Part shown: positions 42,500 through 56,335 of the stretch, piece after piece | Layout of the letters: every line of letters starts with the position of its first letter | Position numbering within the stretch: the stretch's first letter is position 1 | Source of the DNA: Oleiagrimonas sp963821885 | Lineage (GTDB): Bacteria > Pseudomonadota > Gammaproteobacteria > Xanthomonadales > Rhodanobacteraceae | DNA length: 64,000 bases | Direction of reading: 5' to 3' | Assembly (NCBI GenBank): GCA_963821885.1 | Contig: CAWGFN010000001.1 | Coordinates: 310,001 to 374,000 of the forward strand | Notes under the pieces: model-generated | What the model was told of the DNA's origin: nothing | Database searches by the model: none | What the model saw: the letters and a program-made list of their open reading frames with translations, nothing else | Translations under genes and position numbers: made by a program

Positions 42500-42997
42500 A
42501 TGAACCACGCCCAACCCCGCCCACAGACCGTCTGGTGTCCCCACGTTACCGTGGCCAGCGTGGTCGCCGATCGCGACGGCCGCTTCCTGATGGTCGAGGA
42601 ATCGGTCTCCGGCCGGGTGCGCTTCAACCAGCCGGCCGGGCACCTCGAACCGGACGAGTCGCTGCTCGATGCCGCGGTGCGCGAGACCCTGGAGGAGACC
42701 GGCTGGGAGATCGCGCTGCGCCACCTGATTGGCGTGCACCAGTGGTTCAGCCCGGAGCACCGCGAGCACATCGTGCGCTTCAGTTTCGCCGGCCAGGCCC
42801 TGCGCCACCGTCCCGAGCACCCGCTCGACGACGGCATCCTCGGCCCGCGCTGGATGCACCGTGACGAGATCGAGGCACTGGGCGAGCGCCTGCGCAGCCC
42901 GCTGGTCCTGCGCAGCATCGACGACTGGCTGGGCGGCAAGCGCCTGCCCCTGGACACCGTGACCAGCCTGCTGCCCGGGAACGACCCGCGCCCATGA
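42500..42997 (+). CDS. nudJ: NUDIX hydrolase, NudJ-like
   Basis: 165 aa. Nudix box GHLEPDESLLDAAVRETLEE then TGW fits Gx5Ex7REUxEExGU. The start PHVTVASVVADRDGRFLMVE matches NudJ, a thiamine-pyrophosphate/nucleotide pyrophosphatase. It overlaps mnmA by ATGA, the same nudJ-mnmA-hflD order as E. coli. The start could be 42461, but 42500 (MNHAQPRPQ) is closer to family length. Confidence 0.92.
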   Translation: MNHAQPRPQTVWCPHVTVASVVADRDGRFLMVEESVSGRVRFNQPAGHLEPDESLLDAAVRETLEETGWEIALRHLIGVHQWFSPEHREHIVRFSFAGQALRHRPEHPLDDGILGPRWMHRDEIEALGERLRSPLVLRSIDDWLGGKRLPLDTVTSLLPGNDPRP

Positions 42998-44115
42998 AGG
43001 TCATGCTCGGCCTTTCCGGCGGCGTGGACTCCTCGGTCGCCGCCCTGCGCCTCCTGCAATCGGGACACGATGTCCAGGCCCTGTTCATGCAGAACTGGGA
43101 AGAGGACGTGCGCGACGGGCCGTGCCGCGCGGACCTGGACCGCAAGGACGCGGTGGCCGTGTGCGCCGCGCTCGGCCTGCGCTTCCATCACCGCAACTTC
43201 GCCCATGAATACTGGGACGGCGTGTTCGAGCATTTCCTGGCCGAATACCGCGCCGGCCGCACGCCCAACCCGGACGTGCTGTGCAATCGCGAAATCAAGT
43301 TCCGCACCTTCCTGGAGCACGCCCGCGCGCTGGGCGCCGAGAAGATCGCCACGGGCCACTATGCCCGCATCGACCAGCGCGACGGCCGCTGGCGCCTGCT
43401 GCGCGCCGCGGACACCGGCAAGGACCAGACCTATTTCCTGCACGCGCTGGGCCAGGAGCAACTGGCCGCCACCCTGTTCCCGATCGGCGACCTGCGCAAG
43501 CCGGACGTGCGCCGGCTGGCCGAAGAGGCGCGCCTGCCGACCCACGCGAAGAAGGATTCCACCGGCATCTGCTTCATCGGCGAGCGCAATTTCCGCGACT
43601 TCCTCGGTCGCTACATCCCGGCGCAACCGGGCCCGATGCGCACTCCCGACGGTCGCGACATCGGCGAGCACGACGGAGTGATGTACTACACCCTGGGCCA
43701 GCGCAACGGCCTGCGCATCGGCGGCCGGCGAGAGGCTTCGGGCGAACCCTGGTACGTGGTCGGCAAGGATGTCGCCGGCAACGTGCTGTATGTCGCCCAG
43801 GGCGGCGAGAGCGCGTGGCTGATGTCGCGACGCGTGGCGGCGTCCGCGCTGACCTGGGTCGCTGGCGAAGCGCCCGGGGCGACGTTCCGGTGCACGGCCA
43901 AGGTTCGCTACCGGCAATCCGACCAGGCCTGCCGGGTGGATGTCGAGGGTGATCGTGCGAGGATCGTGTTCGATGCTGACCAGCGCGCCGTCACGCCCGG
44001 TCAGTCCATTGTCTTCTACGACGGCGAGGCCTGCCTCGGTGGTGGCATCATCGAGGCCACGGACGCCGCGTACGGCGGCCTGCCACGCGATGCTTCCGCC
44101 CCCGCGACCCGATAG
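42994..44115 (+). CDS. mnmA: tRNA-specific 2-thiouridylase MnmA
   Basis: 373 aa. Thiolates U34 of Lys, Glu and Gln tRNAs. PP-loop MLGLSGGVDSSVAAL, catalytic Cys in NPDVLCNREIKF and the second Cys in DSTGICFIGER, with tRNA-binding ATGHYARI and MYYTLGQRNGLRIGG. Coupled to nudJ upstream; hflD follows. Confidence 0.97.
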   Translation: MKVMLGLSGGVDSSVAALRLLQSGHDVQALFMQNWEEDVRDGPCRADLDRKDAVAVCAALGLRFHHRNFAHEYWDGVFEHFLAEYRAGRTPNPDVLCNREIKFRTFLEHARALGAEKIATGHYARIDQRDGRWRLLRAADTGKDQTYFLHALGQEQLAATLFPIGDLRKPDVRRLAEEARLPTHAKKDSTGICFIGERNFRDFLGRYIPAQPGPMRTPDGRDIGEHDGVMYYTLGQRNGLRIGGRREASGEPWYVVGKDVAGNVLYVAQGGESAWLMSRRVAASALTWVAGEAPGATFRCTAKVRYRQSDQACRVDVEGDRARIVFDADQRAVTPGQSIVFYDGEACLGGGIIEATDAAYGGLPRDASAPATR

Positions 44116-44190
44116 GAATACACCACCGATGCATGCCGCCCGACATCCCGCCCATCGACCTGCCCGCCGTCCGTCCCGCGGAGAGCCACG

Positions 44191-44814
44191 GTGAACGAGG
44201 ATCGCATCCTGGCGCTGGCCGGCGTGTTCCAGGGCTGCATGCTGGCCCACCAGCTGGCCAGCCGCGGCAACTGCGACGAAGCCGCCTTCGAAGCTTCGAT
44301 GAACAGCATCTTCCGCATCGATGCCGAGGACGTGCCGTCCGTGTTCGGCGGCATCGCCGGCGTGCGCCTGGGCCTGCGCACGCTGACCGAACAGCTCGAG
44401 AGCCGCACGCAGGAACTGGCCATCGCCCGCATGGCGGTGACCGTGTTGCGCCTGGAACGCAGCTTTTCCAGCCGTGGCCGGATGGCCGAGAAACTGCGCG
44501 ATGGCATCGTGCAGACCCGCCGCCAGGCCGATCACTTCGGCGTGACCCACGCCACCGTCACCGCGCGCCTGGCCGAGCTCTACGTCGGCACCCTCTCGAC
44601 CCTTCGCCCACGGGTCATGGTCAGCGGGTCACCCTTGCTTCTGCAGCAGCAGAACGTGGTCGAACGCATCCGCTCGGCGCTGCTGGCCGCGCTGCGCGCG
44701 GCGGTGCTCTGGCGCCAGACCGGCGGCCGTCAGTGGCAGCTGCTGATCCACCGTCGACAGTGCGCCATGCTGGCCCGCGGCCTGCTCACCGGGGCCACGC
44801 TCGACAGCGGTTGA
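44191..44814 (+). CDS. hflD: High frequency lysogenisation protein HflD homologue
   Basis: 207 aa helical peripheral membrane protein, named for lambda CII degradation control in E. coli; its role in this lineage is unknown. ILALAGVFQGCMLAHQLASR at the start and a conserved NVVERIRSALLAALRAAVLW stretch near the end match the family. The start is GTG at 44191 with a GGAG site. Follows mnmA as in E. coli. Confidence 0.93.
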   Translation: MNEDRILALAGVFQGCMLAHQLASRGNCDEAAFEASMNSIFRIDAEDVPSVFGGIAGVRLGLRTLTEQLESRTQELAIARMAVTVLRLERSFSSRGRMAEKLRDGIVQTRRQADHFGVTHATVTARLAELYVGTLSTLRPRVMVSGSPLLLQQQNVVERIRSALLAALRAAVLWRQTGGRQWQLLIHRRQCAMLARGLLTGATLDSG

Positions 44815-44875
44815 CCGTTCCCGCCCGGCCTGCCACGTTTTCACCGTTCCCGCCCATGACCACCCAAGGATCCGC

Positions 44876-47173
<2,298 letters not shown>

Positions 47174-47183
47174 GCGTTCGATC

Positions 47184-48128
47184 CTAGTCCACGGCCTCGA
47201 GGCCAGGCAGCGCCGTGACCAGTTCGCGGATCAGGTCGCCAAGGGCCTCGAGGTCGTCCTGCCAGGGCGAGGACTGGCGCCAGTACAGGCGGATCTCGCG
47301 CCCCGGGGCCTCGCCGGCGATGCGCGCCAGCGCCAACCGCGGGATCGAGGCCAGGCGCGCGTGCGCCAGCCGTGGCACCAGCGCATACCCGCCATGCAGC
47401 AGTACCAGGGTGGCCAGGCTCTCCAGGCTGACGTCCTGGACCTGGCGGCCGGCCGCCTCCGCGTCCGTCTCGCCCAGCGCATCCTGCATCTCCGCGTCAT
47501 GTCCCTCGGCCATCAGGCGGGCATCGCCCGGGCACAGGTCGTCCAGTGCCACCTGCGCGCGGCCAGCCAGCGGATGGGCCTCGTTGAGCAGCAACTCGTA
47601 GGGTTCGAAGAACAGCGCGCGCCAGGACAGCCCCGAGGCGGCCGGCGCATCGGGCGCCAGGACCACGTCGAGTTCGCCCTCGTGCAGGCGCCGCAGCAGA
47701 CCGCGCAACTTGCCCTCGGACAGGCTCAGTCGAACGCCGGGAAAACGCTGCGGGAAGGGTTCGATGAAGTGCGGCAGCAGGTACGGCCCCAGGGTCGCCG
47801 GCACGCCCAGGCGCAGTTCGCCGCCAAACGCCGCCGCGCCCTTCAAGGCCGCATGCGCCAGGTGCTCGGCGGCATCGAGCACCGCCTCCACCTGGGCCAG
47901 CAGCCGCCGCCCCGCGGCCGTCGGCAGGATGCTGCGCCCGCCGCGCTCGAACAACGGCACGCCGAGCGCCTGCTCGACCTTCTGCACCTGGTGCGACAGC
48001 CCGGAGGGACTGATGTGCATGCGTCGCGCGGCCCGCGCGAAGCTGGCCTCGCGCGCCACGGCCTGCACCAGCGCCAGGTCGCGCAGGGAGACGGCCGAGA
48101 GAGCCATCGAAATCTTCGAATGCTGCAT
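47184..48128 (-). CDS. LysR family transcriptional regulator, OxyR-like
   Basis: 314 aa (start 48128, MQHSKISMALS; 48107 is possible). The N-terminal helix-turn-helix is VAREASFARAARRMHISPSG followed by LSHQVQKVEQALGVPLFERG. The effector domain starts ELRLGVPATLGPYLLPHFI and has a layout like OxyR, but no redox Cys pair was recognised. It is divergent from acnA with 240 bp between, so acnA may be its target. Confidence 0.9.
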   Translation of the reverse strand: MQHSKISMALSAVSLRDLALVQAVAREASFARAARRMHISPSGLSHQVQKVEQALGVPLFERGGRSILPTAAGRRLLAQVEAVLDAAEHLAHAALKGAAAFGGELRLGVPATLGPYLLPHFIEPFPQRFPGVRLSLSEGKLRGLLRRLHEGELDVVLAPDAPAASGLSWRALFFEPYELLLNEAHPLAGRAQVALDDLCPGDARLMAEGHDAEMQDALGETDAEAAGRQVQDVSLESLATLVLLHGGYALVPRLAHARLASIPRLALARIAGEAPGREIRLYWRQSSPWQDDLEALGDLIRELVTALPGLEAVD

Positions 48129-48367
48129 GCCGTCAAATCCGTTTGTGCGCGCCGCGCGGACGTCGCACCATGGGGAGGTACCGCAACCGACTGCGGCGTC
48201 TGCACATTCTATCGTGGGCGTGGCAGGACGACAGCCGGCAACCTTCCCCGGAACCCGATCCACGCCAGCATATTCGCGTCGTTCAGCGGTTGTGCGCGAT
48301 AATCCGTGTGATTTGCGGACCGCCCGGGACATTCGCGGCCCCCACCGATTCACGCCAGGAGCAATCC

Positions 48368-51118
<2,751 letters not shown>

Positions 51119-51147
51119 ACCTTTTTGCCCCCCGCTGCATCCAATGC

Positions 51148-51178
51148 ACCGCCGGTCGCAAGGCCGGCGGTTTTCTTT
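51148..51178 (+). terminator. Terminator after acnA
   Basis: ACCGCCGG (51148-51155), 8-nt loop, CCGGCGGT (51164-51171), then TTTCTTTT. Classical intrinsic terminator 30 bp after the acnA stop. Confidence 0.88.
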
Positions 51179-51280
51179 TGCCGTCGCGACGCGGGTGCAT
51201 GACCTTCCACACTGCCCGGCGGCCCGCGCCGGCGCTACAACTCACGCTTCCGGCTTCCGGAACGTTGCAAGGAGAAGCAC

Positions 51281-52465
51281 ATGTCATCCCCCCATCGCAT
51301 CCTGCTCGGCGCCGTCGCGCTGCTCGCACTGATCGGCGGCATGCCGACGTCGAGCGCCGCCACGCCGTCATTCAGCAAACAATTGCAGAAAAGCGTGCCC
51401 GTCGCGGCCGGAAGCTCGGTCGCGGTCGAGAACATGGCCGGTGAAGTAACCGTGACCCAGGGCGGCCCCGCGCTCGAGGTGAACGCCACCGTGGTGGCCG
51501 GCGGCAGCGACACCGCCGCCGCGCATGCCCTGGCCGACACCATCCGCCTGGACGTGCAGCACGACGGCGACCGCGTGGTGGTCCACGTGCACTACCCGGT
51601 CGACGCGCACGACAGCTATCAGTACATCCCGACCAAGCCGCAACAGCGCCGTGACCACGGGCTCACCATCCTCGGCATGCATTTCGGCACCAGTTCCTCG
51701 GATTTCGAGTACCAGGGCCGCCGCGTGCATGTCTACCAGGGCAGGAAACACGGCGTCCCGCTGCACGTGGACCTGCAGATCCGCCTGCCCGCCGGCGTCC
51801 ACGCCAGCATCGACAACCGCATGGGTCGCATGCACGCCATGCAGGTGCAGGGCGACCTGACGCTGAAGACGGCCTCGGGCGACATCGACGCACGGGGCAT
51901 CACCGGCTCGCTTGGCAGCCACTCGGGCAGCGGCGACCTGAAGGTCACCGGCATCCAGGGCGCGGTGGAACTGCATACCGGTTCGGGCGACGTGAAACTG
52001 GACGATGTGCAGGGTGACGTCGACGTGGAAACGGGCTCGGGCGACATCGACGGCGGCAAGCTGCACGGCGCGAAGCTGAAACTGGAGACCGGCTCGGGCG
52101 ACATCAAGCTCGACGACCTGGCGGGCGACCTCCACGCAAGCTCCGGTTCGGGCGACATCAACCTGCGCGACCTGCGCAGCGTGGCCGATGCCCGCGTCAG
52201 CTCGGGCTCCGGCGACATCCGCGTCGAAGGCGACCTGTCGGGCCTCAAGCGCTTCGATGTCAGCAGCGGTTCGGGCGATGTCACCCTGCGCACCGCGCAG
52301 CCGCCGGCGGTGCAGTTGCAGGCGAACGGCTCGGATATCGAGGTGAACTGGTCCGGCGCGCAGCATGTCAAGACTTCCCGCCGTCACTACAGCGCGGATT
52401 TCGGCGACGCCAGCGGCCAGGGCCGCGTGACCACCGGCAGCGGCGACATCCGACTCGATCGTTGA
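51281..52465 (+). CDS. DUF4097 family repeat protein, secreted beta-helix type
   Basis: 394 aa. Signal peptide (about 1-26, ending TSSAA). From about residue 200 a short motif recurs roughly every 18-20 residues: ASGDIDA, SGSGDLKV, TGSGDVKL, TGSGDIDG, TGSGDIKL, SGSGDINL, SGSGDIRV, SGSGDVTL and a final TGSGDIRL. This spacing is typical of a stacked beta-helix in DUF4097 proteins. No function is known; export to periplasm or surface is inferred from the signal peptide. It has no obvious operon partner. Confidence 0.85.
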   Translation: MSSPHRILLGAVALLALIGGMPTSSAATPSFSKQLQKSVPVAAGSSVAVENMAGEVTVTQGGPALEVNATVVAGGSDTAAAHALADTIRLDVQHDGDRVVVHVHYPVDAHDSYQYIPTKPQQRRDHGLTILGMHFGTSSSDFEYQGRRVHVYQGRKHGVPLHVDLQIRLPAGVHASIDNRMGRMHAMQVQGDLTLKTASGDIDARGITGSLGSHSGSGDLKVTGIQGAVELHTGSGDVKLDDVQGDVDVETGSGDIDGGKLHGAKLKLETGSGDIKLDDLAGDLHASSGSGDINLRDLRSVADARVSSGSGDIRVEGDLSGLKRFDVSSGSGDVTLRTAQPPAVQLQANGSDIEVNWSGAQHVKTSRRHYSADFGDASGQGRVTTGSGDIRLDR

Positions 52466-52484
52466 AGCCATCCAGGCCTTCCGA

Positions 52485-52512
52485 CCCCGTGGCGCACGGC
52501 AGCGCCACGGGG
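52485..52512. terminator. Hairpin between convergent DUF4097 and lipoprotein genes
   Basis: CCCCGTGGCGC (52485-52495) and GCGCCACGGGG (52502-52512) make a perfect 11-bp stem with a 6-nt loop. There is no long T-run, but its position between two convergent stops fits a terminator. Confidence 0.65.
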
Positions 52513-52517
52513 CCGGG

Positions 52518-53024
52518 CTAGATGCCGCGTGACCAGGTGACGCTGTAACAGCGCCAATCGCCGTCCTCGACGCGCCAGGCGGTCTCGACCCCGTAGACAC
52601 CGAGACGCCGCGGAATCAATCCGCCACCACCGCCCAGGGTCACGGTGAATCGCGCCAGCATGCGGTCGCCCCGTGGCTCGACCGTCACCGGCCCCATCAA
52701 CACCCTGACCGGCTCGTTGCGCAGGCGTGCCAGGCGCAGCATCCCCAGCAGACGCGCACGATCCAGGTCGTGACCGGGCGTGGCCAGATCCGTGCTGAGC
52801 AGGTCATCCACCGTGCCGGCGTCACGATCACGCACCGCCTCGGCCGCCCTCGCGACAGCCGCGCGCACCTGTTGTTCGGCGCTGTCCCGATGGCAGCCCG
52901 TCAGCCAGGGCGTCAGCAGCAGGACGCTCATCAGCATCAGAACGGCCGCGGCTCGGATGGCGCCCGCCTGCCGCGGGGGACGATGTCGCGCGCGCATCGG
53001 GTGGCGATGGCGAAAAGTTCGCAT
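52518..53024 (-). CDS. Putative lipoprotein, NTF2-like
   Basis: 168 aa from 53024 (MRTFRHRHPMRARHR; 52996 also possible). The N-terminus is very Arg-rich, then a hydrophobic segment ends in the lipobox-like LTGCHRD. The mature part (AVARAAEAVRDRDAGTVDDLL to GDWRCYSVTWSRGI) resembles NTF2-like domains. No specific role. It is divergent from fadD with about 160 bp between starts. Confidence 0.7.
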   Translation of the reverse strand: MRTFRHRHPMRARHRPPRQAGAIRAAAVLMLMSVLLLTPWLTGCHRDSAEQQVRAAVARAAEAVRDRDAGTVDDLLSTDLATPGHDLDRARLLGMLRLARLRNEPVRVLMGPVTVEPRGDRMLARFTVTLGGGGGLIPRRLGVYGVETAWRVEDGDWRCYSVTWSRGI

Positions 53025-53080
53025 GGCGCCGATCCTAAGCGATGCCCTTCGAACACGCATCATCCACGGTCCGCCTCGGG

Positions 53081-53109
53081 TTGCCGCACCCCGGGGGCTG
53101 TGCTCCAAT
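53081..53109 (+). promoter_or_regulatory. Promoter of fadD
   Basis: TTGCCG (53081-53086), 17-bp spacer, TCCAAT (53104-53109). The -10 box abuts a perfect palindrome at 53110, so transcription would start within or next to the operator. Confidence 0.6.
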
Positions 53110-53159
53110 GCAAACGATCGTTTGCCGGGCCCTGCGTCGCGGCAAACCGCTCCGTTTGC
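53110..53159 (+). promoter_or_regulatory. Two palindromic operators (PsrA/TetR-type) upstream of fadD
   Basis: GCAAACGATCGTTTGC at 53110-53125 is a perfect 16-bp palindrome and contains CAAAC-N4-GTTTG, matching the known PsrA box pattern (G/CAAAC-N2-4-GTTTG/C). A second copy with wider spacing, GCAAACCGCTCCGTTTGC (53142-53159), follows 16 bp later, between promoter and start codon. This suggests repression of fadD by a fatty-acid-sensing TetR protein; the regulator gene is not in the window. Confidence 0.65.
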
Positions 53160-53185
53160 ATGCACTCGAGGGGTTGCATCTCGCC

Positions 53186-54868
53186 ATGACCGAACAACGT
53201 CCCTGGCTGGCCCAGTACCCGGCCGGCGTCCCGGAAACCATCGACGTCGATACCTACGCATCCGTGGTGGCCGTGGTCGAGGAAGCCTTCGAGCGGTTCC
53301 GTCACCGCCCCGCCTTCCACAATCTCGGGCGCACCCTCACCTACGAGGACATCGACCACCTCAGCGCGCAGTTCGCCCATTACCTGCAGAAGGATCTGGG
53401 GCTGGGCAAGGGCGACCGCCTGGCGATCATGCTGCCCAACGTGCTGCAGTACCCGATCGCCCTGTTCGGCGCGCTGCGCGCGGGACTGACGGTCGTCAAC
53501 ACCAACCCGATGTACACCGCGCGCGAACTCAGGCACCAGCTCGAGGACGCCGGCGCCAGCGCCATCGTGGTACTGGACAACTTCGCCGGCACGCTGCAGA
53601 AGGTCATCGCCGAGACCGGCGTCAAGCACGTGATCACCACGGGCCTTGGCGACATGCTGGGCATGGCCAAGGGCGCGGTGGTCAACTTCGCCCTCAAGCA
53701 CATCAAGAAGATGGTGCCGGACTTCCACATCGAGGGCGCGGTGCGCTTCCGCGACGCGCTCTCCCGCGGTGGCGACGGCGCCTTCCAGCGCGTCGAACTG
53801 AACCACGACGACCTGGCCTTCCTGCAGTACACCGGCGGCACCACCGGCGTGGCCAAGGGCGCCATGCTCAGCCACGGCAACATGGTCGCCAACATGCTGC
53901 AGGCCGGCGCCTGGATCGGCGACCAGGCCACCGAGGGCGAGGAAATCATCATCACCGCCCTGCCGCTCTACCATATCTTCTCGCTGACGGCGAACGGCCT
54001 GGTGTTCATGCGCCTGGGCGGCCTGAACTGGCTGATCACCAACCCGCGCGACATGCCCGGCTTCGTCAAGGAACTGGGCAAGATGCGCTTCACCGCGCTG
54101 ACCGGCGTGAACACCCTGTTCAACGGCCTGCTCAACACCGAGGGCTTCGACAGGCTCGATTTCTCCCGCCTGCACCTGACCATGGGCGGCGGCATGGCCG
54201 TGCAGCGCGCCGTGGCCGAACGCTGGAAGAAGGTCACCGGCTGCACCCTGGTCGAGGCCTACGGCCTGACCGAAACCTCGCCCGCCGCCTGCATCAACCC
54301 GCTCAACATCAGCGAGTACAACGGTTCCATTGGCCTGCCGATCTCCTCCACCGATGTGCAGATCTGGTCCGAGGACAACCAGCCGCTGCCCTTCGGCGAG
54401 GTTGGCGAACTGATGGTGCACGGACCGCAGGTGATGAAGGGCTACTGGAAGCGTCCGGAAGAGACCGCCAAGGTGCTCGAGCCCAGTGGCTGGCTGCATA
54501 CCGGCGACGTGGCGAAGATGGACGAGCGTGGTTTTGTCTACATCGTCGACCGCAAGAAGGACATGATCCTGGTGTCGGGCTTCAACGTGTACCCGAACGA
54601 GATCGAGGACGTGGTCATGGGCCACCCGGGCGTGGCCGAGGTTGCCGCGGTGGGCGTGCCCAACGAGCATTCCGGCGAAGTGGTCAAGCTGTTCGTGGTG
54701 AAGAAGGACCCGAATCTGACCGAGGACGACATCAAGCAGTTCTGTCACGACGAACTGACCGGCTACAAGCGTCCCAGGCTGATCGAGTTCCGCGACGAGC
54801 TGCCCAAGAGCAACGTGGGCAAGATCCTGCGCCGCGAACTGCGCGAGAAGCCCGCTTCCACCCACTGA
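53186..54868 (+). CDS. fadD: Long-chain fatty acid--CoA ligase
   Basis: 560 aa, ANL superfamily. Activates fatty acids for beta-oxidation or lipid synthesis. P-loop YTGGTTGVAKGAMLSHGN, VEAYGLTETSPA, GWLHTGDVAKMDERGFVYI (FACS motif) and DRKKDMILVSGFNVYPNEIE, with the final catalytic Lys in KSNVGKILRREL. Start 53186 (MTEQRPWLAQYP). Two palindromic operators lie between promoter and gene. A cupin gene follows 7 bp after the stop. Confidence 0.97.
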   Translation: MTEQRPWLAQYPAGVPETIDVDTYASVVAVVEEAFERFRHRPAFHNLGRTLTYEDIDHLSAQFAHYLQKDLGLGKGDRLAIMLPNVLQYPIALFGALRAGLTVVNTNPMYTARELRHQLEDAGASAIVVLDNFAGTLQKVIAETGVKHVITTGLGDMLGMAKGAVVNFALKHIKKMVPDFHIEGAVRFRDALSRGGDGAFQRVELNHDDLAFLQYTGGTTGVAKGAMLSHGNMVANMLQAGAWIGDQATEGEEIIITALPLYHIFSLTANGLVFMRLGGLNWLITNPRDMPGFVKELGKMRFTALTGVNTLFNGLLNTEGFDRLDFSRLHLTMGGGMAVQRAVAERWKKVTGCTLVEAYGLTETSPAACINPLNISEYNGSIGLPISSTDVQIWSEDNQPLPFGEVGELMVHGPQVMKGYWKRPEETAKVLEPSGWLHTGDVAKMDERGFVYIVDRKKDMILVSGFNVYPNEIEDVVMGHPGVAEVAAVGVPNEHSGEVVKLFVVKKDPNLTEDDIKQFCHDELTGYKRPRLIEFRDELPKSNVGKILRRELREKPASTH

Positions 54869-54875
54869 GCCGACC

Positions 54876-55334
54876 ATGTCCCGCATCGACATCGACCGTA
54901 TCGAGGCGCAGCGCGGATCATCCTATCCCGACCCCCACGACAAACCCTGCCGCGAAAGGATTCGCAAGCGACTCGGGGATGCGGGCGGATTGAGCGATTT
55001 CGGCGTGAACCTGCTGGAACTGTCCCCTGGCGGCTGGTCAAGCCAGCGGCACTGGCACAGCGACGAGGACGAATTCGTGTGGATCGTCCGCGGCGAAGCC
55101 GTGCTGGTCAGCGATGCCGGCGAGACCATCCTGCGGGCCGGCGATTGCGCGGCGTTCCCCAAGGGCCATGCCGACGGCCACCACCTGGTGAACCGTTCAT
55201 CGGCGCCGGTGATCTGCCTGGAAGTCGGGTCGCGCAGCAGCAGCGACCGCTGCACCTACCCCGATATCGACATGTACGTCGAGTCCGCGGACGAGACCTA
55301 TCGCCATCGCGACGGCACGCCCTGGGACACATGA
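54876..55334 (+). CDS. Cupin-domain protein
   Basis: 152 aa. Single cupin with FGVNLLELSPGGWSSQRHWH (metal His pair), EFVWIVRGEAVLVSDAGE and AAFPKGHADGHHLVNRS. It starts 7 bp after fadD and is probably co-transcribed. Similar proteins lie in many operons without known substrate; here a link to fatty-acid metabolism is inference only. Confidence 0.85.
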   Translation: MSRIDIDRIEAQRGSSYPDPHDKPCRERIRKRLGDAGGLSDFGVNLLELSPGGWSSQRHWHSDEDEFVWIVRGEAVLVSDAGETILRAGDCAAFPKGHADGHHLVNRSSAPVICLEVGSRSSSDRCTYPDIDMYVESADETYRHRDGTPWDT

Positions 55335-55344
55335 GCCCGACGGG

Positions 55345-55719
55345 TCAGGCGTTTTCCTCTTTCCAGGGCTCGAGCTTGTCGGCGTAGCCGCCGAGCAGGC
55401 TCCACAGCATTTCCTGCTTGTCCTCGGGGATGCGCGAATACTCCAGGCCGATCCAGGCGTCCGAAAGGCGCATCACCCTGGCGTCGACATGGATGTGCAG
55501 GTTGCTGCCGAAGATCATGTCCACGATCCAGGTCTGCCCCACGTCACCGTTCCAGTTGTCGGGACGACGCAGGCGCACGCCGGTAGCCGAGATGTCCTCG
55601 AGTTCCGTCGGATACGAATCCGCGCCGCGATTGAGCAGCACGGTCGTCTCGATGCGCATGCGGGCATGACGCACGCGGCGCCCATGGGCATCGATTCCAT
55701 TGTTGATCTTCTCGTTCAT
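55345..55719 (-). CDS. PilZ-domain protein
   Basis: 124 aa. The second PilZ motif is present as LEDISATGVRLRRP (DxSxxG). The first, usually RxxxR, is atypical: GRRVRHARMR provides several Arg but not with exact spacing. It may bind c-di-GMP weakly or not at all. No partner enzyme is adjacent; the MASE2-GGDEF gene is 28 kb away in this window. Confidence 0.82.
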   Translation of the reverse strand: MNEKINNGIDAHGRRVRHARMRIETTVLLNRGADSYPTELEDISATGVRLRRPDNWNGDVGQTWIVDMIFGSNLHIHVDARVMRLSDAWIGLEYSRIPEDKQEMLWSLLGGYADKLEPWKEENA

Positions 55720-56335
55720 CCCGAACCTTTTCCTCGTCTGGTTTCAGCGCACTGGCCTTTCGGCCGGAGAACATGAAACTTCTAGCAAGAAACAAGCCAA
55801 GGACTGCCTTACCCCGTCATTCTCGCATGCCTGGCCGATGGGATCCCGAACACGGGTCTCAGCGGCACTGTCGGCGGCAGGCGATCGCGGCCACCGGCGG
55901 ATCGCCGGCGCCCCGGGGCGCCCCTGCGTGTCAGGGTTGGTCACGTGGCGTCAACCGCGCCACCCGCTCACCGCGAAGGTACTGGACTTGCCCCAAGGCA
56001 GGCTATACCCTATCTGGCACGGGTGAACCGCGGACCTCCGGATCAGGGGCCGCGCGCGCCATACCTTCGAGATTCAAGCGCTCGGCGTACCGCGGACCTG
56101 CGGCTCGCCAGCCTCTCGCTGGTGCGCGAAACCGGTCGCACGGAATCGGCAGCATTCCGACCGACCACGCCCCGTCGACAAGGCTTCGAAGCATCGACAC
56201 GCGACCGCGACGTCAACCCGGCGATCCAGCGGACGCATTGCGGTAAAGACATGCGCATTCACGAAGACCCTGCCCCGCCAGGCAGGTTTCCGCAGCCAGC
56301 CGGCACAACCGGATAGCAAGGGTCCCAACACCCTG
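55720..56335. other. 616-bp region without a convincing gene
   Basis: Between the divergent PilZ and scpA genes. Several short open frames exist on both strands (for example 55773-56246 and 55945-56316), but their predicted proteins are Arg/Pro/Gly-rich with no recognisable domain, as expected for GC-rich noncoding DNA. A TATACC box near 56005-56010 and a GGCAC stretch near 56018 were noted but do not complete a promoter. Confidence 0.5.

Noticed and set aside
47184..48353. Extended LysR start at 48353
   Set aside because: Extra 75 residues are not part of the LysR fold and overlap the acnA upstream region.
55995..56040. Possible sigma-54 promoter (GGCAC region)
   Set aside because: TGGCACG is not followed by a TTGC-type -12 element at the right distance.
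55773..56246. Possible 157-aa protein in the PilZ-scpA gap
   Set aside because: Arg/Pro/Gly/Ser-rich without domain, no ribosome site, competing frames on both strands.
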